Source of the DNA: Ruminococcus sp.
Lineage (GTDB): Bacteria > Bacillota > Clostridia > Oscillospirales > Ruminococcaceae
Length of the DNA stretch: 64,000 bases
Assembly: GCA_017478965.1 (NCBI GenBank)
Contig: JAFVCV010000045.1
Span: 1-64,000 of the forward strand
Reading direction: 5' to 3'
Shown: positions 1 through 8,244 of the stretch, one piece after another
Layout: the number at the start of each line of letters is the position of its first letter
Position numbering within the stretch: the first letter of the stretch is position 1
Made by a program: the position numbers and the translations under genes
Notes under the pieces: generated by a model
The model's input: only the letters and a program-made list of their open reading frames with translations
Told to the model about the DNA's origin: nothing
Databases searched by the model: none

Positions 1-383
1 AAGGTCTCTTTATCCGCAAGAGTGACATAGAAATACGGACCGCTGTCATAAGTCCAATGATCCGAAGCCGGGATATATTCAGCGCCCCTTGCCAGCAATA
101 TATCATTGGCAGCGGTCTTTGAGCTGTCAATGGGATCAGGAACAGGTATAGCCTCCCAGCCCTCGGGTACGAATACTGTAAACTCACCCACATCGCAGGC
201 GGTGTTCGAGGTGCTCCGGGGACCCTCAGGCTCCTCCGGCTCCTCAGTTTCTGAAAGGGCGGCGCTGCTCTTAGCATCGGGTTTGGTATCTGTGTCAGTA
301 TTGCCGTCCTCAGTGCCGCAGCCTGCGGCTGTCAGTACCAGTGCGGAAATAACAGCTGCAAATACTATCTTTTTTGTTTTCAT
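1..383 (-). CDS. Lipoprotein of unknown function (5' part; runs off the left edge)
   Basis: Read on the minus strand from an ATG at 383, preceded by the RBS AAAGGAG. The product opens with a short positive N-terminus and a hydrophobic stretch ending in LTAAGC, a lipobox, so the mature protein should be lipid-anchored at Cys22 on the outer face of the membrane. A linker rich in Glu, Pro and Ser (about residues 30-55) precedes a folded region containing FTVFVPEGWEAIPVPD, a motif like those of small Firmicutes lipoproteins with a beta-rich domain. The 3' end lies outside the window, so full length and function are unknown. No neighbour informs its role; the gene upstream is broken. I do not recognise a named family. 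Confidence 0.8.
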   Translation of the reverse strand, partial: MKTKKIVFAAVISALVLTAAGCGTEDGNTDTDTKPDAKSSAALSETEEPEEPEGPRSTSNTACDVGEFTVFVPEGWEAIPVPDPIDSSKTAANDILLARGAEYIPASDHWTYDSGPYFYVTLADKET

Positions 384-393
384 ATGCAGTTCT

Positions 394-455
394 CCTTTAC
401 AAATTATTATTATTTGTTGTTCTAAGCCTACCATACCGGGGTCGATTTGTAAAGG
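394..455. promoter_or_regulatory. 11-bp inverted repeat around the lipoprotein promoter
   Basis: CCTTTACAAAT at 394-404 is the exact inverse complement of ATTTGTAAAGG at 445-455. On the minus strand one arm covers the -35 region and the other covers the RBS, so the pair could be an operator or an mRNA structure that masks the RBS. Function is inferred. Confidence 0.4.
425..453 (-). promoter_or_regulatory. Candidate promoter of the partial lipoprotein gene
   Basis: On the minus strand TTTACA (448-453) is followed after 17 bp by TAGGCT (425-430). The -35 is good, the -10 is weak. Confidence 0.4.
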
Positions 456-486
456 TAGGGAAACCCCGCCTATGCCGAAAAAAGGC

Positions 487-519
487 ACAAAAAAAGCCCC
501 TCTTCTTTTGAAGAGGGGC
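487..519 (-). terminator. Rho-independent terminator downstream of the broken luxR-type gene
   Basis: A perfect 10-bp stem (496-505 with 510-519) with a TTTT loop is followed on the minus strand by a run of seven U residues. It lies 30 nt after the stop of the minus-strand regulator gene. Confidence 0.9.
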
Positions 520-548
520 CGGTGGACCGCTTATCTTTTCTCAGCCGC

Positions 549-1921
549 TTAGCGTCCGTTCATGGTCCTGTGATAAAGGTCCATAAGGCCTGAGCGGGTG
601 TAGGCGCCGGTCTTTTTATACAGTGAGGTCACGTATTTTTGCAGTGCCTTGACAGTTATTGACAGACGCTCGCTGATAGCGGTCTGCTTGTCCTCAGTGA
701 GCACCAGCTCACGCAGAACGTCTGTTTCTCTCGGGGTCAGCGCATACTGCGCCCTGATCTGTTCAAGAGTGCTCTCTGAGGTCAGAAGAAACGGGACCTC
801 CTGCTGTCTGGAAACAGTGCCAAGGTCAAAGGCCCCGCTGACTGTCATCAGCACTATGAGCACGGCAAGACCGGCAAGGTCCAGGGCCAGTACCAGCGCA
901 GCCGGGAGCCTGGAGATCTGTATCCCGGCCATGACAAGGACCATAAAGCTGTCCAGCACTCTGCCCATCGAGGCCCACAGTGCCGGAGCCTTCGTACTGT
1001 GAGCGAGCCGCCAGAAGGTCAGGTCATAGTATGAGACAGATGCGGCTATAGCGCAGTAAAACAGGCACATATTCAGCCGATATGCACCTGCGCTGTCTAT
1101 CAGCACAGAATTTAGCATAGCGGCCAGTGCAATGCACAGCGCCGCCAGCGGTACCAGTCTTCCCTGCTGTTTGTCTCCGATAAAGGCGAACAGCAGATAG
1201 CAAGGGACGAGCATAAGGCGTGGCCAGCTATAGACGTTGTAGTCGGTGTAGCCTGTCTGTATCTGTAAGTGGTGGATATAGCCGTTGTAAAAGCTGGTGA
1301 AAAACAGGAAGGCCGCTGTTATGAGACAGGCGAACAGCAGGCTCCTTCGATGGGCCGGTCCGGCGTTATCCTGCACTATATCAGGGAGTTCTGAGCGCAG
1401 GATAAGGGCCGTAAAAACAAGTGCAGCCAGCAAAAAACAGGCAGTAACGGCGTTTCGCCCCATTGTATCTGAACAACGAACTGCAGCGCCGCAGCCGCAG
1501 CGCAGCCTATCCCCATACCTCGGGCGGTCTTTTCGCCTGCGGCCGTTTCCCGGCTCATGCGGTGATAGACCGCTCCGCCCAGATACCCCAGACAGGGCAT
1601 GACGGCAAATGTGACAGACAGATAGAAGAGCGAACCCTTACCTGCCACCGCCATCACTTAGGAGCCTGCAAAAAGGACAGCCAGGATGATCCCCCCGGCG
1701 AATTTGCGGACACGTTCTCTGCGGATAAAGCGCTCACCGGCGGCGTATGCCCAGAAGCCGAGAATCACCGCTGCCTGCAAGCCGTAATAGACCAGCTCCC
1801 GCCGTGCGCTGGAAAGCCAGCCCTCTCCGGCACGGTTCCCGAGCCCCAGTAAAGTGAACTGCAAAAACATAAAGGCGCCGAACAGAGCCGCTGTGATATT
1901 CTTTTTAATGATCTGTTCCAT
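549..1921 (-). pseudogene. Broken LuxR-family transcriptional regulator with an N-terminal membrane domain
   Basis: Three consecutive minus-strand pieces make up one gene of about 457 codons. Piece one (1921-1658) encodes two membrane helices and ends at an in-frame TAA (1660-1658). Piece two continues directly in the same frame with more helices. Near 1465-1480 the sensible reading moves to another frame, which continues as 549-1463 with further helices and a C-terminal LuxR-type HTH (LTPRETDVLRELVLTEDKQT followed by an SITVKALQKYVTSLYKKTG-like recognition helix). Membrane-LuxR proteins of about 450-500 aa with 10-12 helices are a known family in gut Firmicutes and Actinobacteria. No RBS precedes the ATG at 1463. 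One stop plus one frameshift makes decay the simplest reading; sequencing error would be the alternative. The C-terminal HTH piece alone might still be made. Confidence 0.8.
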
Positions 1922-2012
1922 ATCAGCATTCTTAAAAAATCATTCGCAAAAAATTATCATAAAAGTCAAAAAATGCCACTCTCATTCTATCACATCAAGC
2001 CGCCAATGTCAA

Positions 2013-2418
2013 GTGTCCTAAGGCCGGACGGGCCGTGTCCGCCTATTATCGGTGTGAGATAAAGAAAAGTTTTATTTGACGGCGGGGCGTTACGCTGCGG
2101 CTGGATGCCCTCGGCCGGGTCCTGAGTCCGGACGGGCCGTGTCCGCCTATTATCGGTGTGAGATAAAGAAAAGTTTTATTTGACGGAGGGGCGTTGCGCT
2201 GCGGCTGGATGCCCTCGGCCGTGTCCTGAGTCCGGACGGGCTGTGTCCGCCTATTATCGGTGTGAGATAAAGAAAAGTTTTGTTTGACGGCGGGGCGTTA
2301 CGCAGCGGCTAGATGCCCTCGGCCATGTCCTGAGTCCGGACGGGCCGTGTCTGCCTATTATCGGTGTGAGATAAAGAAAAGTTTTGTTTGACGGCGGGGC
2401 GTTGCGCTGCGGCTTGAT
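2013..2418. repeat. 104-bp tandem repeat, 3.9 copies
   Basis: The anchor GCCTATTATCGGTGTGAG starts at 2041, 2145, 2249 and 2353, so the period is exactly 104 bp. Copies differ at only a few positions, for example TTTTATTTGACGG or TTTTGTTTGACGG. Each unit can form two small hairpins (CGGAC...GTCCG and TTATC...GATAA). It fills most of the gap 1922-2617 between the broken regulator and xylB. No credible coding frame crosses it. Confidence 0.95.
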
Positions 2419-2444
2419 ATGGGGATAGGCCCTGGAGGATCACG

Positions 2445-2485
2445 GCGTTTTTTCTCCCCTGACGAAGGTGGAGGAGAAAAAACGC
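2445..2485. other. 13-bp perfect inverted repeat upstream of xylB
   Basis: GCGTTTTTTCTCC (2445-2457) and GGAGAAAAAACGC (2473-2485) are exact inverse complements separated by 15 nt. It sits 32 bp upstream of the xylB -35 box. Either it is an operator or the remains of a terminator; neither strand has a clear U-run after the stem. Confidence 0.6.
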
Positions 2486-2516
2486 AAGAATTGGGTAGTT
2501 TTAAGCAAAGGGGGGG

Positions 2517-2545
2517 TTGAAATGATCTGAGAAATAGTGTATCAT
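2517..2545 (+). promoter_or_regulatory. Promoter of xylB
   Basis: TTGAAA (2517-2522), a 17-bp spacer and TATCAT (2540-2545) fit a sigma-A promoter about 65 bp upstream of the RBS. Confidence 0.7.
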
Positions 2546-2617
2546 AGTATGTAGGCGGCAAGCATATTGCCTTTCGTATGAAAATCAAAGATCTTAAATA
2601 AAAGGAGAATGAGAACT

Positions 2618-4141
2618 ATGGCATATGTTATCGGAGTAGACTGCGGGACCAGCGGTACAAAAACGGTGCTGTTCGATGAGATGGGCACAGTGGTGGCCTC
2701 GAAGACCATCGAGTATCCCATGTATCAGCCTAAAAACGGCTATGCAGAGCAGGAGCCGGCAGACTGGGCGAACGCAATGGTAAATACCATCAAGGCCGTT
2801 ATGGCGCAGAGCGGCGTGAAGAAGGACGATGTCAAGGGCATAGGCATTTCCGGGCAGATGCACGGACTTGTTATGCTGGACAAGGATAATAATGTTATCA
2901 GGCCTTCTATAATATGGTGCGATCAGAGGACCGCTGACCAGGTGGCCTGGATGAACGAGAACGTGGGCGAGAAGAAGCTCATCGAGATCACTGCGAACCC
3001 TGCCCTCACCGGCTGGACAGCCGCTAAGATACTGTGGGTAAGGGATAACGAGCCTGAGAATTTTGAGAAGGTGGCCCATATACTGCTGCCTAAGGACTAT
3101 CTGAGGTTCGTGCTCACCCATGAGTACGCTACTGAGGTCAGCGACGCTTCGGGTATGCAGCTGCTGGACGTGCCTAACAGGAAGTGGTCTGACGAACTGC
3201 TGAGCGCTTTCGGCATCGAGAAGAGCTGGCTTGGCAAGGTCCACGAGAGCTGTGAGGTAACTGGCGGGCTGACAAAGGAAATGGCCGAGGAGCTGGGGCT
3301 TAATGAGGGTACCATCGTTGTGGGCGGCGCCGGCGACAACGCTGCTGCTGCTATCGGCACAGGCGTCTGCGAGGACGGAAAGGCCTTCACCACCATCGGT
3401 ACCTCCGGCGTGGTCTTCGCCCACACTTCAAATATCTCCATCGACCCCAAGGGCAGAGTACATACCTGCTGCGCCGCCGTTCCGGGCAGCTGGCACGTTA
3501 TGGGCGTTACCCAGGGCGCAGGACTTTCGCTGAAGTGGTTCAGGGACAATTTCTGCAATGCCGAGAAGGAGACTGCAAGGGGAATGGGCGTTGACGAATA
3601 CTATCTCATGGACAAGGCCGCAGAGGCTGTGCCTGTGGGGGCTAACAGACTGCTCTATCTGCCCTATCTGATGGGCGAGAGGACCCCTCACCTTGACCCT
3701 AACGCAAGAGGCGTGTTCTTCGGACTTTCCGCTATGCACCAGAAGAGGGATATGCTGAGGGCCGTTATGGAGGGCGTTTCCTACTCTCTGAGAGACTGCG
3801 TAGAGGTGTTCAGAGAGATGGATATAAATGTAAGCGATATGATGGCCTGCGGCGGCGGCGGAAGCTCACCGCTGTGGAGGTCCATGCTGGCTGACCTTTA
3901 TAACTGCCCCGTAAAGACTGCATCCTCCAAGGAAGGCCCCGCTCTGGGCGTGGCCCTGCTGTCGATGGTGGGCGCAGGGATCTATTCCAGCGTTCCCGAA
4001 GCCTGCAAGGCTGTGGTGAAGACCGACAAGATACAGGAGCCGGACGCTGCGAAGGTGCCTGAGTATGAGAAATACTATCAGCTTTACAGAGAGATCTATC
4101 CCGCTCTGAAGGCTGAGTTTGCCAAGCTTTCCAGACTCTGA
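2618..4141 (+). CDS. xylB: Xylulokinase
   Basis: A 507-aa FGGY-family sugar kinase, the usual length for XylB. It phosphorylates D-xylulose with ATP to xylulose 5-phosphate, feeding xylose into the pentose phosphate pathway in the cytoplasm. The N-terminal ATPase motif GVDCGTSGTKT, the substrate-loop sequence GISGQMHGLV followed by WCDQRT, the GGAGDNAA motif with the likely catalytic Asp near residue 240, and the late GGGGSSPLWRSMLADL motif are all present. The upstream in-frame ATG at 2609 is only 1 nt from the RBS AAAGGAG, so ATG 2618 is preferred. It appears monocistronic, with its own promoter and strong terminator. No xylose isomerase or transporter adjoins it. MHGL favours xylulokinase over glycerol- or gluconate-type members. 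Confidence 0.93.
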   Translation: MAYVIGVDCGTSGTKTVLFDEMGTVVASKTIEYPMYQPKNGYAEQEPADWANAMVNTIKAVMAQSGVKKDDVKGIGISGQMHGLVMLDKDNNVIRPSIIWCDQRTADQVAWMNENVGEKKLIEITANPALTGWTAAKILWVRDNEPENFEKVAHILLPKDYLRFVLTHEYATEVSDASGMQLLDVPNRKWSDELLSAFGIEKSWLGKVHESCEVTGGLTKEMAEELGLNEGTIVVGGAGDNAAAAIGTGVCEDGKAFTTIGTSGVVFAHTSNISIDPKGRVHTCCAAVPGSWHVMGVTQGAGLSLKWFRDNFCNAEKETARGMGVDEYYLMDKAAEAVPVGANRLLYLPYLMGERTPHLDPNARGVFFGLSAMHQKRDMLRAVMEGVSYSLRDCVEVFREMDINVSDMMACGGGGSSPLWRSMLADLYNCPVKTASSKEGPALGVALLSMVGAGIYSSVPEACKAVVKTDKIQEPDAAKVPEYEKYYQLYREIYPALKAEFAKLSRL

Positions 4142-4153
4142 TAAATAGCTTTT

Positions 4154-4186
4154 GCCCCCGGCAGGGACTTCCTGCCGGGGGCCTTT
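4154..4186 (+). terminator. Terminator of xylB
   Basis: A perfect 12-bp GC-rich stem (4154-4165 with 4171-4182), 5-nt loop, then CTTT. It starts 12 nt after the stop codon. Confidence 0.85.
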
Positions 4187-4305
4187 CGTGCCTGAGGCTT
4201 TTTCGGCGGCAGGAATATTTTCCCCATTTTCCGGCAATGATAAGTATGTAAGCGATTTTTACTATATGAAAGTCGCAAATGATGAAAATTTGGCTAAAAA
4301 GGTAC

Positions 4306-4334
4306 TTGCAAAGAGTATCAAAATATGGTATGAT
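4306..4334 (+). promoter_or_regulatory. Promoter of the SGNH hydrolase / MBOAT unit
   Basis: TTGCAA (4306-4311), exactly 17 bp, TATGAT (4329-4334). The start codon follows at 4389. Confidence 0.85.
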
Positions 4335-4388
4335 AGACTTATTATAATATGCCGAAAAATACGACTTCGGCAGAAGGAAAGGCTGAAC

Positions 4389-5297
4389 ATGGAGTATAAG
4401 ACCGCTGTGCAGAGAAAGAGCCGGGTGCGCTTTCAGCAGAACTTTGTCACCTCACTTTGTCTGAGCTGTATGATATTCACCGTGGTGTGGAGCGTTTATG
4501 CAGCTGTCAGTGAGAAGAACAGGAGGGCTGAGCTGGCTACGGCTGACAATAATTCAAGAGCTGAGACAAGCGTCAGCAGCGCCGCTGAGGACGATAGCGC
4601 AAGCATGGCCGGGGACGCTGCATCGGAGCAGGACATGGGCGGGGATATGAGCGCTGCCGGCTCCGGGGAGCAGGACGGAGATAACGGTGACTGGGATGGA
4701 GAGCACCCCTACACCCACCCGCAGGATACCGCTGACGATCTGTCGGACGCTGTTTTCATAGGCGATTCCAGGACGGTGGGAATGATGAACAGCACCGATA
4801 AGCCAAGGGCAGATTTCCTGTGTGCAGTGGGACTGAACATCAGCTCGGTCCTGGAGTCCTACGACATAAGCATGGGCGACGGGACCACCGGGACTCTTGA
4901 ACAGGCTCTCAGCAGAAGGCAGTACGGCAGGGTGATGATAAGCTTTGGCACCAACGAGATGGGCTGGCCGTATACGGAGACCTTCAAGGAGGCGTATTCA
5001 GAGCTGATAAGCGTGGTGAAGAGGACGCAGCCCTCGGCGCAGATCTATCTCATAGGCATACTTCCCCTGACAAGGTCCAAGGACTACGAGGGGGACGATG
5101 TGAACAACTATAATGCACAGAGGTTCACTGAGGCGATAAGAGAGGTGGCCGCTGAAGAGGGGGTCAATTTTCTTGACTGCTCAGAAGCCGTGGCGGACAG
5201 CGAGGGCTATCTGCCGGAGGAGGCCTCCAGCGACGGTATCCATATGAATGCTGACTACTGTCTCTACTGGCAGAATTATATAATCGACCACACCTGA
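4389..5297 (+). CDS. SGNH/GDSL-family hydrolase, membrane-anchored
   Basis: A 302-aa protein with one N-terminal membrane anchor (about residues 17-38), a low-complexity Ala/Ser/Asp/Gly linker (about 45-110), and an extracellular SGNH hydrolase domain. Catalytic blocks are visible: FIGDSRTVG with the nucleophile Ser, SFGTNEMG as block III, and DGIHMN as the Asp-His block V. Such enzymes add or remove O-acetyl groups on glycans. Start ATG 4389 is chosen because AAGGAAAGG lies just upstream and the anchor begins there; a longer frame has no RBS. It is followed by a DUF4358-like lipoprotein and an MBOAT acyltransferase, a combination suggesting shared work on O-acylation of a cell-envelope polymer. 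The substrate is not evident. Confidence 0.85.
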   Translation: MEYKTAVQRKSRVRFQQNFVTSLCLSCMIFTVVWSVYAAVSEKNRRAELATADNNSRAETSVSSAAEDDSASMAGDAASEQDMGGDMSAAGSGEQDGDNGDWDGEHPYTHPQDTADDLSDAVFIGDSRTVGMMNSTDKPRADFLCAVGLNISSVLESYDISMGDGTTGTLEQALSRRQYGRVMISFGTNEMGWPYTETFKEAYSELISVVKRTQPSAQIYLIGILPLTRSKDYEGDDVNNYNAQRFTEAIREVAAEEGVNFLDCSEAVADSEGYLPEEASSDGIHMNADYCLYWQNYIIDHT

Positions 5298-5351
5298 GCC
5301 GGGAACTGAGAATATTTGACATTACCAAGATAAGGAAAGGGAATGGGTAAA

Positions 5352-5858
5352 ATGAAGATAAGAAAGACTGTTTGTGTACTGCTGGCCGCTCTGGCCGTTT
5401 GCTGCTCCTTTGCAGCCTGCGGAGGAAATGACGATGGGGGAAGCAGCGATAAGAGCACTGCCGCTGTGCAGCAGGACAGCGTCAAGGACGCCGGCGCAGT
5501 AGCCGATGAGATAAAGAACGCTGTGGAGTTCGAGGACGACCTGGTCGAGTTTGACAGCGCCAAGATCGCCAAGATACTTGGCATCGAGGAGAGCAGCTAT
5601 AAAAAGGCAAAGGTCTACGCCAGCTCTTCCGGGGCGACTCCTGAGGAGATAGCCTGCTTTGACGCAGCGGATAAGGACAGCGCCAGCGCAATAAAGTCTG
5701 CCCTTGACAGCAGGCTGGAGAACCAGAAGAAGACCTTCACAGACTACAAGCCTGAGCAGAAGCCAAAGCTTGACAGCGCAGTGGTAAAGGTCAAGGGAGA
5801 GAGCGTTTATTATATTGTTTCCGGTGACAGTGCAAAGGCTGAGGAGATAATAGGATAA
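5352..5858 (+). CDS. DUF4358-like lipoprotein
   Basis: A 168-aa protein with a signal sequence and lipobox SFAAC (Cys about residue 22), so likely an extracellular lipoprotein. The rest is a small mixed domain with an internal EEIACFDAAD motif and a conserved-looking end VKVKGESVYYIVSGD. Small lipoproteins of this kind (DUF4358, by recall of the family) commonly sit between SGNH hydrolases and MBOAT genes in Firmicutes. ATG 5352 is preferred to the in-frame ATG 5343, which lies too close to the RBS AAGGAAAGGG. It is 54 nt after the hydrolase gene and 18 nt before the acyltransferase gene. Function is unknown; a role as accessory factor in envelope acylation is inferred from context only. Confidence 0.75.
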   Translation: MKIRKTVCVLLAALAVCCSFAACGGNDDGGSSDKSTAAVQQDSVKDAGAVADEIKNAVEFEDDLVEFDSAKIAKILGIEESSYKKAKVYASSSGATPEEIACFDAADKDSASAIKSALDSRLENQKKTFTDYKPEQKPKLDSAVVKVKGESVYYIVSGDSAKAEEIIG

Positions 5859-5876
5859 GGCCGGGGACAGGAAGAT

Positions 5877-7352
5877 ATGCTGTTTTCAAGTACCGTTTTT
5901 CTCTTTGCGTTTCTGCCCGCAGTGCTGATAACATATTATATAGTACCCCGTGTGTGCCGCAATGCTGTCCTTTTCGTGTTCAGCCTGGTGTTTTACGCAT
6001 GGGGCGAGCCTGTTTATGTGATACTCATGCTGATGTCAACGGCGGTGGCCTATATCACCGGGCTGCTGGCTGACAGGAAAAGACGGGAGGAAAAGGGGAA
6101 GACCGGCAAGGGGGTGCCGAGAGGGGCGCTCATTTTTGCAGTGGTCTGGAACATCGGGCTGCTGCTGTTCTTCAAATATACCAATTTCTTCATCGGCATA
6201 GCCGACAGCATTACCGGCGGGGACCTGAAGACCGATATCATTAACGGCCTTAACAGCACTCTCGGCACCAATATCACTGCCTGGGAGCTGACGCTTCCTA
6301 TAGGGATATCGTTCTACAGCTTTCAGACCCTTTCCTATGTCATAGACGTTTACAGGGGAAATGTGGAGAGCCAGCGCAATTTTTTAGACCTTGCTACATA
6401 TGTGGCACTGTTCCCGCAGCTCATAGCCGGGCCTATCGTAAGATATATAGATATCGCCGGGCAGCTGAGAAAAAGGCATGAGAGCCTGGAGAAATTTGCC
6501 GAGGGCGTAAAGCGGTTCTGCGTGGGGCTGGGCAAAAAGGTGATCTTAGCCAACGCCATAGGAGAGCTTTACGATACGATATCGGCAGCGCCCCAGAGCG
6601 AGCTGAGCATCTGCGGGGCATGGCTGGGGATAATCGCCTTCACATTCCAGATATATTTCGACTTTTCGGGCTATTCTGACATGGCCATCGGGCTTGGGAA
6701 GATGTTCGGGTTCGATTTTCTGGAGAATTTCAACTATCCCTATATCTCCGACTCCATCACCGAGTTCTGGAGAAGGTGGCATATCTCCCTTTCCAGCTGG
6801 TTTAGGGACTATGTGTATATCCCCCTGGGGGGCAACCGCCGGGGCAAGGGCAGACAGATGGTGAACATCATGGTGGTCTGGTTTTTGACAGGGTTCTGGC
6901 ACGGAGCCAACTGGAACTTCATGATGTGGGGAGTATATTTCGGCGTGATACTCCTTATGGAGAAGAGCTTTCTGCTCAGTGCTCTGAAAAAAGCCCCCAG
7001 GGCAGTCAGGCATATCTATGCGCTGCTGCTGATAGTAATAGGATGGGGCATTTTCGCCTATGAGGACACAGGGGCGCTGATACAGAACCTTAAAAACCTG
7101 TTTGGTCTGGGGGGACTGCCCCTGGGCAACAGGCAGACCCTGTTCTGGTTCGGGCAGAACTGGCTGCTGTTTATTATCCTTATCATTGCATCGACCCCGC
7201 TGATGAAAAAGGCAGGGGAGAAGATCAGAAAGGCGGCGCCGGAGCTTTACAGCACCGTGGCCGAGCCGGCGATGTGTGCAGGGCTGCTGATAGTGTCGTC
7301 GGCCTATCTGGCAGGGAATTCGTTCAATCCGTTCATGTATTTCAGGTTCTGA
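5877..7352 (+). CDS. MBOAT-family O-acyltransferase (AlgI/DltB-like)
   Basis: A 491-aa polytopic membrane protein with about ten or more helices. The family signature is clear: PIGISFYSFQTLSYVIDVYRG, YFDFSGYSDMAIGLGKMFGF, WRRWHISLSSWFRDYVYIPL, and GFWHGANWNF with the catalytic His. Members such as AlgI, DltB and PatA move acyl groups across or onto the outer membrane leaflet for alginate, teichoic acid or peptidoglycan modification. There are no dlt genes nearby. The partner SGNH hydrolase two genes upstream could complete the transfer outside the cell, as AlgX/AlgJ do for AlgI; that is inference. It is the last gene of the unit, 27 nt before ricT, so read-through into ricT is likely. Confidence 0.92.
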   Translation: MLFSSTVFLFAFLPAVLITYYIVPRVCRNAVLFVFSLVFYAWGEPVYVILMLMSTAVAYITGLLADRKRREEKGKTGKGVPRGALIFAVVWNIGLLLFFKYTNFFIGIADSITGGDLKTDIINGLNSTLGTNITAWELTLPIGISFYSFQTLSYVIDVYRGNVESQRNFLDLATYVALFPQLIAGPIVRYIDIAGQLRKRHESLEKFAEGVKRFCVGLGKKVILANAIGELYDTISAAPQSELSICGAWLGIIAFTFQIYFDFSGYSDMAIGLGKMFGFDFLENFNYPYISDSITEFWRRWHISLSSWFRDYVYIPLGGNRRGKGRQMVNIMVVWFLTGFWHGANWNFMMWGVYFGVILLMEKSFLLSALKKAPRAVRHIYALLLIVIGWGIFAYEDTGALIQNLKNLFGLGGLPLGNRQTLFWFGQNWLLFIILIIASTPLMKKAGEKIRKAAPELYSTVAEPAMCAGLLIVSSAYLAGNSFNPFMYFRF

Positions 7353-7379
7353 GGGACCTGAGGGAAGAAAGGAAAGCAT

Positions 7380-8243
7380 ATGCTAAAGATCATTGGTGTG
7401 CGCTTTAAGAGCGTGGGAAAGATATATTATTTCGACCCGGCCGGCAAAGAGGTCAGCGTGGGCGACAGCGTTATCGTAGAGACCGCCCGGGGCGTTGAAT
7501 GCGGCGAGGTGGTGATGACGGACAGGGAGATCGACGAGACTAAGTTCAACAATCCCATAAAGCCCATCATCAGAAGGGCCACTGAGCAGGACATGAGGAC
7601 CATTGAGAAGAACAGGCAGAGGGAGAAGGACGCCTTCGAGGTCTGCCGGCAGAAGATAGAGTCTCACAAGCTTAAAATGGACCTTATCGACGTGGAATGT
7701 ACCTTTGACAACAACAAGATACTTTTCTATTTTACCGCCGAGAACAGGGTGGATTTCAGAGAGCTGGTAAAGGACCTGGCATCGGTGTTCAGGACCAGGA
7801 TAGAGCTCAGGCAGATAGGCGTCAGGGACGAGGCGAAGATGCTGGGGGGACTTGGCATCTGCGGACAGCCATTCTGCTGCTCGAGATTTCTGGGAGACTT
7901 TCAGCCGGTGTCCATAAAGATGGCAAAGGAGCAGGGACTGTCCCTGAACCCCACCAAGATCTCCGGCTGCTGCGGCAGGCTGATGTGCTGTCTGAAATAC
8001 GAGCAGGACAGCTATGAGGACCTGCTCAAACATACGCCCAAGACCGGGGCCATAGTCAAGACCAGCGAGGGCAGGGGCGTTGTGGAGGAAGTGAACCTTC
8101 TCACCGGCAGGCTGAGAGTCAAGCTGGATAAGACGGGGAACGTGATAACCGTTAACAAGAGCGTGGTGGAGGTCATAAAGGACGGCGCCATCAAGGTGGA
8201 CCGCAATGAACTCAAGGCGCTCAAAGCACTGGAGGGGAAGTAG
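7380..8243 (+). CDS. ricT: PSP1-domain protein RicT (YaaT-like)
   Basis: A 287-aa cytoplasmic protein with the PSP1 domain of RicT/YaaT. Characteristic are RQIGVRDEAKMLGGLGICG, the cysteine-rich GICGQPFCCSRFL, and SGCCGRLMCCLKYE. In Bacillus subtilis RicT works with RicA and RicF as an iron-sulfur-bearing complex that helps RNase Y mature mRNAs, and influences the phosphorelay, competence and biofilm. The clustered Cys pairs agree with Fe-S binding. Length matches B. subtilis (about 275 aa). ATG follows GGAAAG by 5 nt. In many Firmicutes ricT lies beside holB; here it is followed after 1 nt by a phospholipase-C-like gene, which suggests co-expression with that gene instead. Confidence 0.9.
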   Translation: MLKIIGVRFKSVGKIYYFDPAGKEVSVGDSVIVETARGVECGEVVMTDREIDETKFNNPIKPIIRRATEQDMRTIEKNRQREKDAFEVCRQKIESHKLKMDLIDVECTFDNNKILFYFTAENRVDFRELVKDLASVFRTRIELRQIGVRDEAKMLGGLGICGQPFCCSRFLGDFQPVSIKMAKEQGLSLNPTKISGCCGRLMCCLKYEQDSYEDLLKHTPKTGAIVKTSEGRGVVEEVNLLTGRLRVKLDKTGNVITVNKSVVEVIKDGAIKVDRNELKALKALEGK

Positions 8244-8244
8244 G

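Noticed and set aside
106-552. Plus-strand frame opposite the lipoprotein gene
   Set aside because: The opposite strand has an RBS, signal sequence and lipobox; this frame is its shadow.
1463-1852. Plus-strand frame opposite the broken regulator
   Set aside because: Low-quality composition and no RBS; shadow of the membrane-rich minus strand.
2013-2418. CRISPR array
   Set aside because: The whole 104-bp unit repeats; there are no unique spacers and no cas genes.
2358-2588. Minus-strand frame of 76 codons
   Set aside because: It lies in the repeat and inverted-repeat region, has Pro/Arg/Ser-rich composition and no RBS.
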